Origin: Xiphophorus maculatus
Lineage: Eukaryota; Chordata; Actinopteri; Cyprinodontiformes; Poeciliidae
NCBI RefSeq assembly: GCF_002775205.1
Contig: NC_036445.1
Location: forward strand, 5,228,802 to 5,292,801
Reading direction: 5' to 3'
DNA: 64,000 bases
Positions 13,838 through 26,267 of this stretch are shown here, piece after piece. A program made the translations under genes and the position numbers. Within the stretch, counting starts at the first letter, position 1, and every line of letters begins with the position of its first letter. Under the pieces are notes generated by a model. The model ran no database searches, was not told where the DNA came from, and saw only the letters and a program-made list of their open reading frames with translations.

Positions 13838-13870
13838 CTATAAGCAGCAAACACTTTTTGCTGCTTATAG
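13838..13870. repeat. Perfect 14-bp hairpin, 5-nt loop
   Basis: Arms 13838-13851 (CTATAAGCAGCAAA) and 13857-13870 are exact reverse complements around CACTT. One mismatch further out, another 3 bp pair. Confidence 0.9.
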
Positions 13871-14844
13871 TTTTTCTACTGTTCAAACTTGAAGTGTGGA
13901 TCCCAAGTAATTTCTCACTTTGAAAAATGAACATGAACCCAAAGAACCAGAGGAATGAGCTTCTGTAAATTATTCTTGTTAATGCTTCAGCGCTGTCCTT
14001 GTTCTTCTTCTAAGAGGCTCTATTTTTATGGCTGTGTGTAGGGCTTTAATTTCAGGACAGCTGTACTCTCTCAAAATGAAAGTTGTTTGATGTTGCATGA
14101 GTCAAGAACTCATTTGACATGTCTTAGTTTAAAGGACCCTGCTCCAGTTTCAAATTCACTAATATTATGAATGGCATTCTACAACATACACATGTATGAA
14201 TACGATCTATTCTTTTAAACAAAATGCTGCTATTTTTAAACACAAGTGAAGCAATTCTGTGGGGCAGTGTAAAACATTATGGTTACTCTAACCATATGGG
14301 GTTTGTATTTAGACCTATCCAAACTTTGTGCGGAAGCAAAACAAAATAAATTATGTTGTCAGACAGGATTCAAGCTGGCCGAAAGCCATAGTTTCCAAGA
14401 CAAAACTAAATGAAAACCAAAAGGTTTTCAGAAAAACAAATTAACAAATTAAAATAGCTGCATCTTAGTCTCCCTCACCCCATGATATATATATATATTT
14501 TTTTTTTTTTAATATCCTGATATCCTGCTTTAAGTTATTGTAATGTTAGTTTTTTATGCTTTATTGTTGTTTATTTTTGTAATTTATATTGCAAAATATA
14601 TATATATTACAATGATATGAAATAACCTCATAAAAGCAGTTGTAGGGTTTCAGCCAACATATTCTCTTCAAAACTGATCTGTTAAATTTACACACCCAGA
14701 AAAATGATTGAAAATCCTGAGCATCATTCAGACACAGTTTCATGTTTTAGTAAAGCTACCAGTGTATTTTCCTAGATGCAACACTGATTTAGTTAAGTCA
14801 ATTAAGTAATTAGTTTACCATCAGATGCCCTTTAGTAATAATGA

Positions 14845-15560
14845 TAATAATAGTAGTTACAATGCATAGTGCCTTTCAAGACACCAAAAGACACTTTACA
14901 AGACAAAAAACAAGCATACACTAAAAACGTAAACAGATGTAGAATGAAAAACATAACAAACAAGAGATCACAATTAAAAGATCAACTTGAACAGAGGCGG
15001 TTTTGGTTGTGATTTGAAAGAAAGAAGAACATCAATATTGAGGATATCTGGAGGCAGAGGGATCCAGAGTTGGGGAGCAGAGTGAAAAACGACTCTGCTC
15101 CTCATGGTGCAGCAGTGGACGGACAGAGCAGTGAGGTGAATAGAAGAGGAGGAATGAAGAGAGCTTGACCTGGACAGATAGGGAGCACTTTAACAGCATT
15201 TTAAACTGGATTTTGCACATGAGAAAAGGAGGAGGTTTGAATAATGGTAAGGGCAACTGAACTCTGGAACAGCTGAAGTTTCTGGAGGGATTTGTGAGGG
15301 ACATAAAGGAGAAGACAGTAATCAGAAATGACAAGATTGTGGATCAGGACGGAAGAATAATATAAGAAAAGCACAGAATGGAGTTGGTTGATGCTATGAA
15401 GAAAAAAATGCCTGCAGGATGTCTTCAGACCTAGTAATCTTATTGATGTGAGAGGGACATTACAAAGTTCTGTTGAGGATTTCAGCCAGGTTTTTAACTG
15501 AGAGTAGAGTAAGCTGTAGAGTAAAGCTGCCCTCGCACAGGTAGGCAACAAGTTTCTTCA
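14845..15560. repeat. Interspersed-repeat fragment (LINE 3'-region type)
   Basis: AGTGCCTTTCAAGACACC, AAGACACTTTACAAGAC and, further on, CCAGAGTTGGGGAGCAGAG are phrases of a repeat family very common in teleost genomes, usually annotated as a LINE 3' region. No open frame has family-like sequence; the minus-strand frames of 88-116 codons across it are chance by-products. Orientation and exact ends are uncertain. Confidence 0.5.
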
Positions 15561-18500
15561 TATGATATATCTGATATGCCACAAGAAGAAATGGGACAAA
15601 TGGTTTTGGAGATCCTGGATACTGTATGATTGTCTTAACCCAATGTGATGAGGGCCTCAACAATAAACACCTAGATAAAAGTATGGTGTCATCATCAGGT
15701 TTGGAGCCAAACACTACGATCTGCAAGAGCCCAAATTCTTGAAACTATAACTTCAATTGTATCCAGATTTTGTTTCATTTTATTGATATTTAAAGATTAA
15801 GAATTTCACAAGCATTTGGATCAAAATTTGTAAGATAGTGGTATAGATCCTTTGAGATGGGACAGTTTTTTATGCTTCAAAGCTCAGTTGTTAGCAAAAA
15901 GGAAAATTTTTATTGTTAACCAGTGATTCTTGAGAATTGGGTCAAAATGGGTTTAAATTGTCCCAACATTTTTTAAAACTATTCCTCAAGCTTATGTATA
16001 CAAATATGACAATAACATTTGTTGATAATGTTGGGAAAGGGAATGGACAACAGTTTTATGAAAATTTGTACTTGTAACAATTACTTATGAACCACAAAAA
16101 CTAAGGAAACTGCAATTCAGTCTAATTTGTTTACCTAATTTTGACTGTGACCCCGAATCTCAGTTCAATATTTGAACAATTTGACGCTTCCTGACTATTT
16201 CTTTGGTTTTCTGTGCCCATTGATCATTAGAGCAAACACACTGAGGTCCTTTTTGGACCATGTTCTATAAATTTAGCATTGCAAGGCAGTAGTTTTAGGT
16301 TTCGTGTCATTTGAGCTTAATTAAGTTATAAAGCTATTATAATAGAATGCCAGATTTTAGAGCTGCTGGGTCAATCTTCAAATGTTAATCAAAATCGCAC
16401 ATTTTTTAAAACCAGTACAAAACAGTTTATGAACCATAAAAAAAACATTTGAAAACCACATGCTGCCTATTTGTGCTTTAAAAAGATGACAGCATGTGCA
16501 CTTTGCTCATTATTAAGCTACAGGAAAGAACCCTTTGTGATTTCTTTATGGTATAGAACTTGTTTCAGGAGATCTAAATCCTAAGAAATGATTAAGAGTT
16601 CATATGTTTCTGTGTTTAATCAAAGCAAAATAACGTTTTTTCTCAAAATTGCAATCGCAGAATTGAACAGGTCTGACGTCAGTGCCGTAGAGTTTACCTG
16701 CCTTCTTCAGATACTTGACAATTTGTTAGGATTGGAAAGGCCATTGAGAACTCGGTCCAAAATAAACACATTTTTGTGAGTTAAGTCTGTCTCTTCCTTC
16801 AGCCAAAAACAGATGTCCAGTTGGGCTGATGAATTGCAAACATCTGAAACAACTCTTTTAGAGTTTGTTCAATAAATACACATTTCAACACTTTCACAGC
16901 AGAAACACCTAAGTGCATGCTTTAACTCTATTCATGTACCTGTCATGAACTATATGTCCCAGAGTAATTATAGTGAAGCTTGACTGACAAGCCATGCATA
17001 TTAGAGTCAGTGGGAGTTATTTTATTTGCTCAGAAGAATTTATCCATTCACCTGCTTACGAAATTCCTTCAAATTTCAAATTACATCATGGCAGCTATAA
17101 GATTGATTAATAGCATCTACCAGCTAAGTTTGAACACCATATTCGAATCCAAAATGGAAAACTTGACTATCTTCTTGATTAGTCTCCAATTTACATAAAA
17201 GGCATTTGTACCTTGCCAAACTACAGCGTTAAAAAAATAGTTATGAATTGAACCCTTTTGGTTTAAATGCCATGACTATTTCTGTTTCACAACCAGAAAT
17301 ATTTCTAAATGGTGAAATGTCATAATTTTTGTAAGCAGTGAAAAAATGTGGGAAAGAAACATAACAATAGATGCGGGAGGGATGGCACTACAAACAAATC
17401 TGATCACTTCAGGCTTTCTTCCACCCACTCATTGAATTACTTTAAGCGTTAGGAGCAGTATGACTAACAGTTTTAGCAGTTTTTCAACTGATCATTTAAA
17501 ATCTTTGCACCAAACTTGATAAAAATTATTAACAGAAACTGAATTATACAACTATGTCTATTAGTTACTTTGTGATTATGTGACAATGAAAGATGCCCTT
17601 TTTTTGACACATTCCTGTGTTGCACTGCTGCCAGTAAAAAGTTACTTAGCTTCACTTCACTTCTTCTTGAAGTTATCGAACACATGTTTTATTAATTTAC
17701 CAATGGTCATAACAGAAAAAGGTGAAATTTAGAATTCACAGCTTTTCTGTTTGGAGAAAACAATATCAAAAAAAGATAATTAAGGATGTAATTCTTTTTA
17801 ATATTAAAAAAAATATATTAATAAATATTACCAGTGCAGTGATTTTAAGAAAAAACAAAATACATAGATCACAAATATGATTATTGGTAGCAAAAGGTTT
17901 TACGTTGAAATTTTCTTCAATCTGTTTGAATAAATGATTAAAGGGAGCTGCATGTTGGCTTTCTAAATGTGTCAGTCATTATATCATTACGCTCCAAAAG
18001 CAATGACTTTAAATCCTCCATGAACTCCTGCTGTTCAGAGACTTTTTCTCATAACCAATGCAGACATATGAACCCAAAACTGAGTTTTAACAAACACGCC
18101 ACATGAGTCATGACAACTCCTGACTGACCTTGGAAAAATGACTCTGATTGGATTTGTATGTGATTTTGTAAGAGAAGGGAAAGAAAATGAAAGAGGGGGA
18201 AAGGATCTGACAATATTCATGTCTCCCAAAAGAGTCTAGAAGTCAGTTAGAGTGCCTACAAATTGTTCACAGCCCAACAATTGAGTGCAAGTGTTTCAAC
18301 AGGAGACAGGCCCAGTGGATGATCAAAAAACTGATAACTAGAAAAAGAAATTAAGCATGGCAGTTAACCTTAGTTGAAGAACCAAAAAAAACATGATTTG
18401 TAACAGAACACATGGAAAGGATAGACATTTTGTTAAACAAATTCTTTGTCTTAAATGAAGGTTTGGAAAACATTGGATGATAGATAACATCATTGTGATC

Positions 18501-20404
18501 CCGATTTTACTTACACAACTTTAGAGGAACAGTAGAGAGAACAAACAGCCTGACTACATTTTGACAGTTTTTGACCTCTGTTACAAACATGATCTTTTTT
18601 GACAAAGTTCTTCTGAGTGACATGTGGAAAGGCCACCTTACCCAGTGCTTCTGTATTTAACTGTATCTCTCTGCTGAAGATAACTATTGTTACCTTTAAC
18701 TGTGTACTCTTGTTATTTTTATTCCCGAGTGAAAGTAACCCTGGCTCAAAGCCACGCCACTTGACTATGTCTCTTTTCCAGACAAAGTCATTACTGCCAC
18801 TAACCATGTGCCCTCTTTGTTTAATTTTTCCCATAGAATGTACTTCTACCTTTGTGTTTCTGCTTTGTACTAAACCTTCTTGGTATTCTTGGTAGTAGAA
18901 GATAATTCTTTCTCTCCTCTTTCATCACTTTACTCCTTATATGAGGTTGGTCCAGTAGGATTCCATCTGTACTTTTACTCTAACATTGACATTTTCTTAT
19001 GATTAAGATGTTAATGGATGCCCTGCGTCCTGACCTCCAGGAGCACCTTGAATGAAATTGAATGCAGACTGTGAGTGAGGCCTTCCTAACCAGCATTGTT
19101 ATCTGACCTCACATACGCACCTCTGGAAGACCTAAAAAACCTTGTGGAAAACCTGAAAAGAAAAGTGGGGGGTGTTTACAAATGGTGGCCAACATTTTAT
19201 TAGACCATATGGAGCAGATGATTAAATAGCTTTGGCAAAATATTTGTGTCCAATGGATATTAAAGATGAAAGCTGATATACACCTTACACCTAAACATGC
19301 AGCATCACTGTAGTCTCAAACTGTATTCAGTTTTCAAGACAACTTTTTACTAATTGGTTGCATATGGGCAACTAAATTTTATATTATATTTTGAATTTGG
19401 ACTGAATTGGACAATATGTAACTGGACCTGAATCAGAATAATTTTATTGTATTGTAATAAACTGGGTTGATCGAAATTAAATTTAATACCAATTTGATTG
19501 CTCACATTGTCTTTTGAAATGCACAGAGATATTTGTTGTAAATTGGAAACATGCACATAAAGTGAAATGAATTTATTTGAATTGAATATTTTTTTGTATT
19601 TTCAAAGAATAACAAATATGACCTTAGAAGCCAGAAAAACAAATGATAATCAATGCAGAAAAGCTGATTTATAGGTGAAAAGAAAAAGTGATAAAAATCC
19701 AACATTTCAATACTTTTTTCTTGTAGCAGTTTAGTGATATGCAGGAAAACACAAAGGGCTGGATTTAAAAAAGATTTTTTTCATTTTGGACTCACACAGC
19801 CTATTTTTTCCCCCAAGACCACCCGAACTGCTGTTTTACTGTCAGTGGCCAGATCCACTGGCAGCATCTGAACATATGCAGCAACTCTGGAACTGCAAAG
19901 CACATTTAAAACTAATTAAGCTCTGAGTTGATGACAGAATCCTTCAACTCACACAAATTAAAGCATAAAAATATCATATAAATCTAGAAACATCAAACTC
20001 ACCACTGTTCTTCAAATTATGCCACAGAACAGAGTTTGCCTGTCATGCTGAAAAGCAAATCTTTTGCAATCCTAAAAACCATCCCCTGTCCCAAGAAGAT
20101 CAATGTTTGTGTCTGTGCACACTAAAGTGTTCATTCTTCTATGGTTCTTGTTGACCTCACAAATATTTTGAGATGATAATAGGATCAGGATTGCCTTTCA
20201 GCACTTGTAGATGAAATAGGAATGGGAAAAACCAGTACTCTAAAAAACTTGCAGCAGTGCTTTTAACTCTGGGGCTGCTATGCACATGGTATTCCCTGAG
20301 TGTAGGAAAAAGAATCTCATCAAGCAGCTCAACAAAAAAGAAATCCATGATTCATCTGTCCAATCCTTAGATTAATTGGACAGATAAATCTGTATACACA
20401 CATT
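15561..20404. other. Intergenic, no gene seen
   Basis: A+T-rich DNA with scattered short frames on both strands and no splice-consistent coding pattern. No mobile element was confidently recognised. Confidence 0.5.
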
Positions 20405-20640
20405 CATTTAATTAGAATATTATTGAAAAGTTAATTTATTTGAGGATTTTTTTCACACAGATGGATTCAAAGCCTTTATTTCTGTTAATTATGAGGATTT
20501 TAAACTTACAACTACTACTTGACATTTAAAATTAGAATATTACATCAGACCGATAAAAAATATTTTTAAAAACTAAACTGTGGACTTCAGGAAAAGTGCT
20601 TAATGCCTGCTGAAAGATTATTTTCAAAACTTTTAACTTG
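20405..20640. mobile_element. Terminal fragment of a Tc1-like DNA transposon
   Basis: ATTAGAATATTATTGAAAAG followed by TTAATTTATTTGAGG, then a TTTATTTCTGTTAATTATGAGG stretch and another ATTAGAATATTAC, matches the terminal-region vocabulary of a common fish Tc1-like family. No coding part was seen. Boundaries are approximate. Confidence 0.55.
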
Positions 20641-21719
20641 ACTCATCGAGAAGTATGTTGTAATTTATTGAATATGACTGAATGCTGCTCTCCCCATATG
20701 GCTCCCAGGTGCAGTGAAGTGTATGCAGGCTGAACCTGCCTCTAAGATGACCCTAACAATGTCTATACCTGAAACTAAGTGGAAGTGCAAACATGTTCCA
20801 TAGATACAGACAGAGTGAGAAGAAAAGCTACAGCAGGTATGATATGTAATTATAGGGTGGTCAGAAAAGCAAACGAGAAAAAATATGGAGCAGGCACTAT
20901 ACACAATTAGGTTATGTTTTCCTTCACATAAAAATAGCTATGTTCAAACAAGTCTTGTATGGGGGAATTTAATTGCCAAAGTTTGTTGATTTTTGGCAGC
21001 TAAATTTCCCCACAGTTCAGCATCATATTTGAAGGAGCTTATATTTAATAAAGGTTTAAGTTCTGTGATAAGAAAAGAAGTTGCAACACTGATTAAATGT
21101 TAATATTTTCTCAACAATGACAGAATTGTTTCTGTAAGATTAATCGCTTAATGATCAGTATCGGCTATGCTGTCAGCTCAACACCAGTCGGTGTCCTCTT
21201 AGTGTATTGGTTCTAACACCAGTCTACATTTAATCAGTACCTGGCTTTCACATATGATACTTGAACAAACCATGAAACATGCTGCACAAATTATTTGTGC
21301 TTTTGCAAAACACAATGTTTTTATCAAAATACGTCTTGGGGATTTGTGAAAATACAAAATCTTAAATATTTATTTTGGTGAGCCAAGAACTGCCTCTTGT
21401 TTGAGTGACAGAGCTGAGTAGATACCATCAATGGAGAGACGGATATCAAAGGAACTTAAACAGAGAGTTGGAACTTCTGTGAAATCCCAGACTTGGACAC
21501 AAAAGAAGAACAACAAACAGTACATGAATCTTTGTTTTCTCTAAATTTTTTCCAGCTGTTATTTGGGGGGACCGCATATTTTAAAAGCCAACATTTATCA
21601 TATCAAGAAGACTTGAAGACCACAAAGGCCTCTTACACATCACAAACACAGATCTGTACTCATGCTACTTACAGTATTTTAATAAATTCCTATTTTTATG
21701 GAAAAAATTAAGATATTTT

Positions 21720-22400
21720 CATAACCACAAATATAGTAACAGTCAGAAACCTGTGCTTATATTATTTGGGTTTTCTGTGATAGACTAAGAAGTGGCCCAA
21801 GTAGTGGAAAAACAATGATACTTGTAGTTTGTTTTTTATATTTCTTCCCTTTTACTGTGATGCCTCTGAAAAAAATCCAATGCAAACGGTAGTATGTAAA
21901 AGTCTGAGCTGAGAACGGTGTTCCTCTCTGTGTAATTTATTCCCAGTATGAGTACTGCTGTAGTGTGAGGGCCTCAGATGTTTGTCAGAGAGCAGTAGTG
22001 AGCAATCACCATTATGAAGACCAGACAGGTAGGTCTGGTAAGGATGAAGCTGTAGAGAAGTTTAAAGCAGGGTTAGGTTATAAAAAATTATCTTAAGATT
22101 TGGCCAGCTCAAGGAGCACGGTAAAACTCATAATCTAAAAATGGAAAGAATATCAATCAGTCAATTTTATTTGTATAGCACATTTCAGCAACATCACAGC
22201 TCAAAGTGCTCTACATCAGCAAAACACACACACCAACAAAAATACAAAGTTGTAGAACACACAGTCGACAATAGTCAAGTTCCATCATTAAACACAATTT
22301 GTCAAGTGCCATCATTACACATCAAAATGTTTCAATGATTATGTTTCAAAAGCACAATTGGAAATATACCAAAAGGCAGACATGTGACTAAAATGCCAGT
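21720..22400 (+). mobile_element. Decayed Tc1/mariner element split by a later insertion
   Basis: From about 21,720 the sequence follows a fish Tc1 element: a terminal region (GTGATAGACTAAGAAGTGGC), leader (GAGGGCCTCAGATGTTTGTC) and transposase start (ATTATGAAGACCAGACAGGT), down to AAAATGGAAAGAATAT at about 22,139-22,155. An unrelated LINE-tail fragment interrupts here. From about 22,349 the Tc1 sequence resumes (GCACAATTGGAAATATACC), with the expected next part of the transposase gene, and fades out by about 22,400. The frame is destroyed. Confidence 0.72.
22152..22348 (-). mobile_element. LINE 3'-tail fragment inserted into a Tc1 relic
   Basis: ATCAATCAGTCAATTTTATT followed by TGTATAGCACATTTCAGCA and CAAAGTGCTCTACATCAGC is the reverse orientation of the 3' end found at 11,400-11,671 (AAAGCACTTTGAAATG, GTGCTATACAAATAAAATT, then GATT repeats). 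The element is 5'-truncated after about 195 bp. It is flanked by two consecutive parts of the same Tc1 element, so it inserted there later. Confidence 0.7.
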
Positions 22401-22672
22401 AAAACAAAAATAAGTGGTTTCTTTATGCATTGATGTTGATGTGTGAGGCTTCTAAGTGGATGGATAAGACTTGGATAAAATCATTTTTCATTAGATAGTA
22501 TCACTACAAAACATCATACTGTATTAGTTAATGTTCCATTAGAAAAGCATAACTCCATTGATCAAACCATATAGGAAGCAGTGCCGACTATTTCCAAGCT
22601 CCTGCAATGTGCAGACGTGTAGATCACACATGCTAACTAGTCGTGCAATTTAAATATTTTTGCCCCGTTTAA

Positions 22673-23783
22673 AGTGCTCCTGCATACACAGAAATAGAAA
22701 AATTACAGCATTGGCTCAAAAACAATAAATTAATTGTAAATTTGGATAAAACCAAATTTATGATATTCGGAGACAATAAAAAACAGGAAAATAATCCAAT
22801 TAAAATATCAATTGACAGTGTTAATTTAGAAGAAGTACATGAAATAAAATTCTTGGGTGTCACATTAGATAATAAATTCAGCTGGAAAACACACATCGGA
22901 CAAGTAAAATCTAAAATAGCCAAGAGTGTTGCTGTTATAAGAAGAATTAACTTCGTACTAGACTATAAATCTTTGTTTATTCTATATAATACACTCATTG
23001 CACCACATCTGACATATTGTGTGGAAGTTTGGGGGAATACATACAAAACAAATTTACAGCCATTATACCTCTTACAAAAACAATCCATCCGAATATTACA
23101 TAAAGTGGGATACTGGGATCACACAAACCAGTTATTTATTAAATCAAATATACTGAAATTCTGGGACCTGGTAACATTTAAAACTACACAATTCATGTTT
23201 AAGGTCAGACATCAAAAACTTCCACACAGTATACAGGAAATGTTTGCTGACAGAGAGGGTGGTTATTATCTAAGAGGTGAAGGATATTTTAAAAAACAAC
23301 ATATTAGAACAACCAGGAAGAGTTTTTGTTTATCTGTGTGTGGAGTAAATGTCTGGAATGGATTGAATGATGAGTTAAAACAAATTACAAATGTAAACCA
23401 ATTTAAAAAGTTGATTAAAGCAGAGCTCATTTCAAAATATGCTGTATAAGATGTTTAATATCCAATAGGCTATAATGTAATTGATGATATAAATAGTACT
23501 TAAAATAAATTTGTATAGTTATACATGATGGAAAAATGGAAAAAATTTTCTTTTTGATGTTATGACAGTTCATTGTAAATACATTGACAAGTAGGAAAGG
23601 GGCAGGACATTATAAGATGTATCTTCTACCTGCTCCTTTTCGAACAGAAAATTTTGCATGTCACATGGGCATAATAATTTGTTTCATATTTTATTTCTTA
23701 AGTTTGTTTCATTACATTTTATTTTATTTTCTTTTTGATTGTTTTAAAGTCTGTTCGAAATAAATAAATAAATAAATAAATAC
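22673..23783 (+). mobile_element. 5'-truncated LINE with intact reverse-transcriptase C-terminal frame
   Basis: The frame is open from about 22673 (a stop codon lies just before) to the stop at 23447-23449, about 258 codons with no interruption. It reads through the end of the RT domain (KLQHWLKNNKLIVNLDKTKF, then IKFLGVTLDNKFSWKTHI, then YCVEVWGNTYKTNLQPLYLL) to a C-terminal region ending NQFKKLIKAELISKY. A 3' UTR of about 310 nt follows, ending in (AAAT)n at 23759-23783. This is the layout of a 5'-truncated non-LTR retrotransposon. The family resembles a CR1/Jockey-superfamily element common in teleosts; I cannot name the clade. The endonuclease and most of the RT domain are missing, so it is not autonomous. 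The unbroken frame suggests a fairly young insertion. Confidence 0.88.
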
Positions 23784-25239
23784 ATTTTTTACCATCTTCA
23801 GCCCTTCCAGCTGATCCTTTCCAGATGTGCATTGTGTGCGAGCTGAGTGAGGAAGTAGCAATTACCTTTTTCTGCTAGAAAATAAAAAGCCAAGTGAATT
23901 ACATTTCATTTCATTGTTTTCCTGAAATACTATGAGAAGAACAGTTAACTTGTTTTCAAAGAAATAAAAAAAACAGGAGGACGTATCCCTGCAGCAACTG
24001 ACTAACCACAGTCTGTGCGGCCAGCATAATCACTGTCATGAACAATACTTACATGCCCTTTTTTGATCGTTTACAGAAAACGTCTGGGCTTACTGCTGCA
24101 TTCTTGAAAACATTCTATTTCAGCAGGCTCCCAATCAAATGAATAGTAGGAAAGTCAACCTAAAATTGGGATAGGGAAAACTCGTGGCTACAGGAAAATA
24201 GTCTTAACATTTTCTGCATGAGGATTTGTTCTTAAAATTCCTTTCACTGAAAAATGTTTTGTTGTTACACAAACAGCACATATAATGGAGTGGCCAGAAT
24301 GTACTCCCTTTTTTGTCTATTGTTGTAAGATATAACCCGGCTCCGACATCATGAAGAGGAATAGATGAGTGCAGGAATGGACACAGGGAAGGTTCAAAAT
24401 ACTTCCAGGTATAAACTTCTCTGGCCTAGATAAAGCCCAATACAAGTACAGGTCATTTAGTAATGATCACATCAAACTTATTATTGACCCTTGCTGCGAG
24501 TTTTAACATAACTCAATGTTAAACAGCCAAAAGATTCTGCTGCACTTGTTTGTGTCTCTTTGTGTGTCCATTTTCAGTTAAAATTTTTGATTATTTTCCA
24601 GATTTTTAAAAATCTCTGGTTTCAGACAATTGCTCAACATTCATATAATTAAGTATTTATTTAAAAGGTAATAAAATAGTTATCAAGTAGACAAAACGAT
24701 TATGAGTGTGGTGCTTTTCATGTTAGATGTGAGATTAACTACTGTCCATATAAGTCTTTCTTTTTTTTGATGTTCAGTGTATTACCACGAAGGGGAAACG
24801 TTTCAAAACAGCATCCAGAATTGAGAGAGTGGAAAGAGTGGTCAAAGAAATCTCACATCTATCGACAGCAAACTCAGTGGTGCACAAAGGATGGAATGTT
24901 TTTGAAAGCAGCTGAGGCATGAAAGAGACCATAAATAGGCCATCAGGCACAGGATTTGCAAAAAGGTTGAGCGCAACAGACACGGTGAGGGGAAAGGCAG
25001 TTCAAGCTGAGTTGGGACCTTACGCTTGATGTCAAAACTGCGGCTTCTGACAAAAATGTTAAAAGCTAAGCCAGTTCATTTAAAATTAGTAGACTTAAAT
25101 GAGCTTGTCAAAGCTGTAACAGTACTCTAAAATGCATTAAGGGTAATATGGGTTTAAAGATATGGAAGATGGATGCATTCACTGAGTTCTCTATTAGATG
25201 CACCTTTCTATGTCAAAGTTGGATTACCTTTTCCCATCA

Positions 25240-25870
25240 CAGCTCCATCAGTTCGTAATGGCATCGATTCAACAAAAGATCGTCAACATTCTGCAGATAT
25301 TTCGGTCCATATTATCATGATAGCTGTGAACTATCTTGATCCATCATTTCCCAACAACACTTTCGTGGAGCTAAAATGGTGACTGGGAAAGCCATAAAAG
25401 GAGTTCTTTGTTATGCTCAAGGAATCAGGAAGAGGTGATTTCAGCATTAGAACCGATTATACTGCTTCAAGGGAGCATCAGGAGATGAATACATCATGCT
25501 CATACAACAGGAAAATGGTGATCAACAAGGTCTGTTTTGTGGGCTGTAATTTTTAAATGATGCTCAATTTGTACCAAGTTACAAAATGATTCACAACCAC
25601 AGGAGTGGCAGCTGGTGTGAACTTCTACTGCGGTAGCCCATCTACTGGAAGGATTCTGACATGTGTTTAGGGATGGCATTAGTTATAACTTAGCTATTTT
25701 TTTCTTTCTATCATCTGAGATAAGCTTATCCATTCTCCTCTGACCTCTGAAATCAACAAGTTATTTTTATCCAGCTGACTGCTTTTGATGTGATCCCTTC
25801 CCTTTTTTGAACTTTTTTCTGTAAACCAACAACTATGTTTTTCTTTTGACCAGACAGAGGGATCAGTATA
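25240..25870 (-). mobile_element. Decayed Tc1/mariner-class transposon, antisense
   Basis: Segments match, in the same order, the reverse complement of a widespread fish DNA transposon: 25,248-25,330 (GATATTTCGGTCCATATTAT area, the transposase C-terminal coding part), about 25,557-25,585 (ATGATGCTCAATTTGTACC), about 25,605-25,670 (AGGAGTGGCAGCTGGTGTGA, GTAGCCCATCTACTGG) and about 25,730-25,765 (CCATTCTCCTCTGACCTCTG). Intervening parts are deleted or unrecognisable and the frame is dead. Family recognised from memory; ends not found. Confidence 0.68.
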
Positions 25871-26243
25871 GTAAGTGATGTATAAAATTACCAGATATAT
25901 TACATTCTATTGCATAACTTCAATAAACAACAGATTTTCAGGGTCGCCATAAAAAACATGAGACGTTATTGACAAGTCAACAGATTTTTTTCAGGAGGTA
26001 TGCCGGACAACTGTGGAGTCTGCTAAATTAGCATTAGCTGTAACTGTGGGGTCTGGTCAGATCAAAATAGGATTGAGAATAAATATTCTGGAGTAATGAG
26101 CATGAGGTGTGAAAAGGCACCTCAGGCTCACACTAGGATTTGTTTTTTCTTCCAAATGCCCTTTAAACTTTGTTAGAGTGCTTGGCATCATGAACTATTT
26201 AAAATCTTAAGAAATTTTAAATGTTGCCAAGGAAAGTCACAGT

Positions 26244-26267
26244 ACTAATAGAAAGTCTTCTATTAGT
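26244..26267. repeat. Perfect 10-bp hairpin, 4-nt loop
   Basis: ACTAATAGAA (26244-26253) and TTCTATTAGT (26258-26267) around AGTC. A stem of this length could arise by chance in A+T-rich DNA. Confidence 0.8.
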
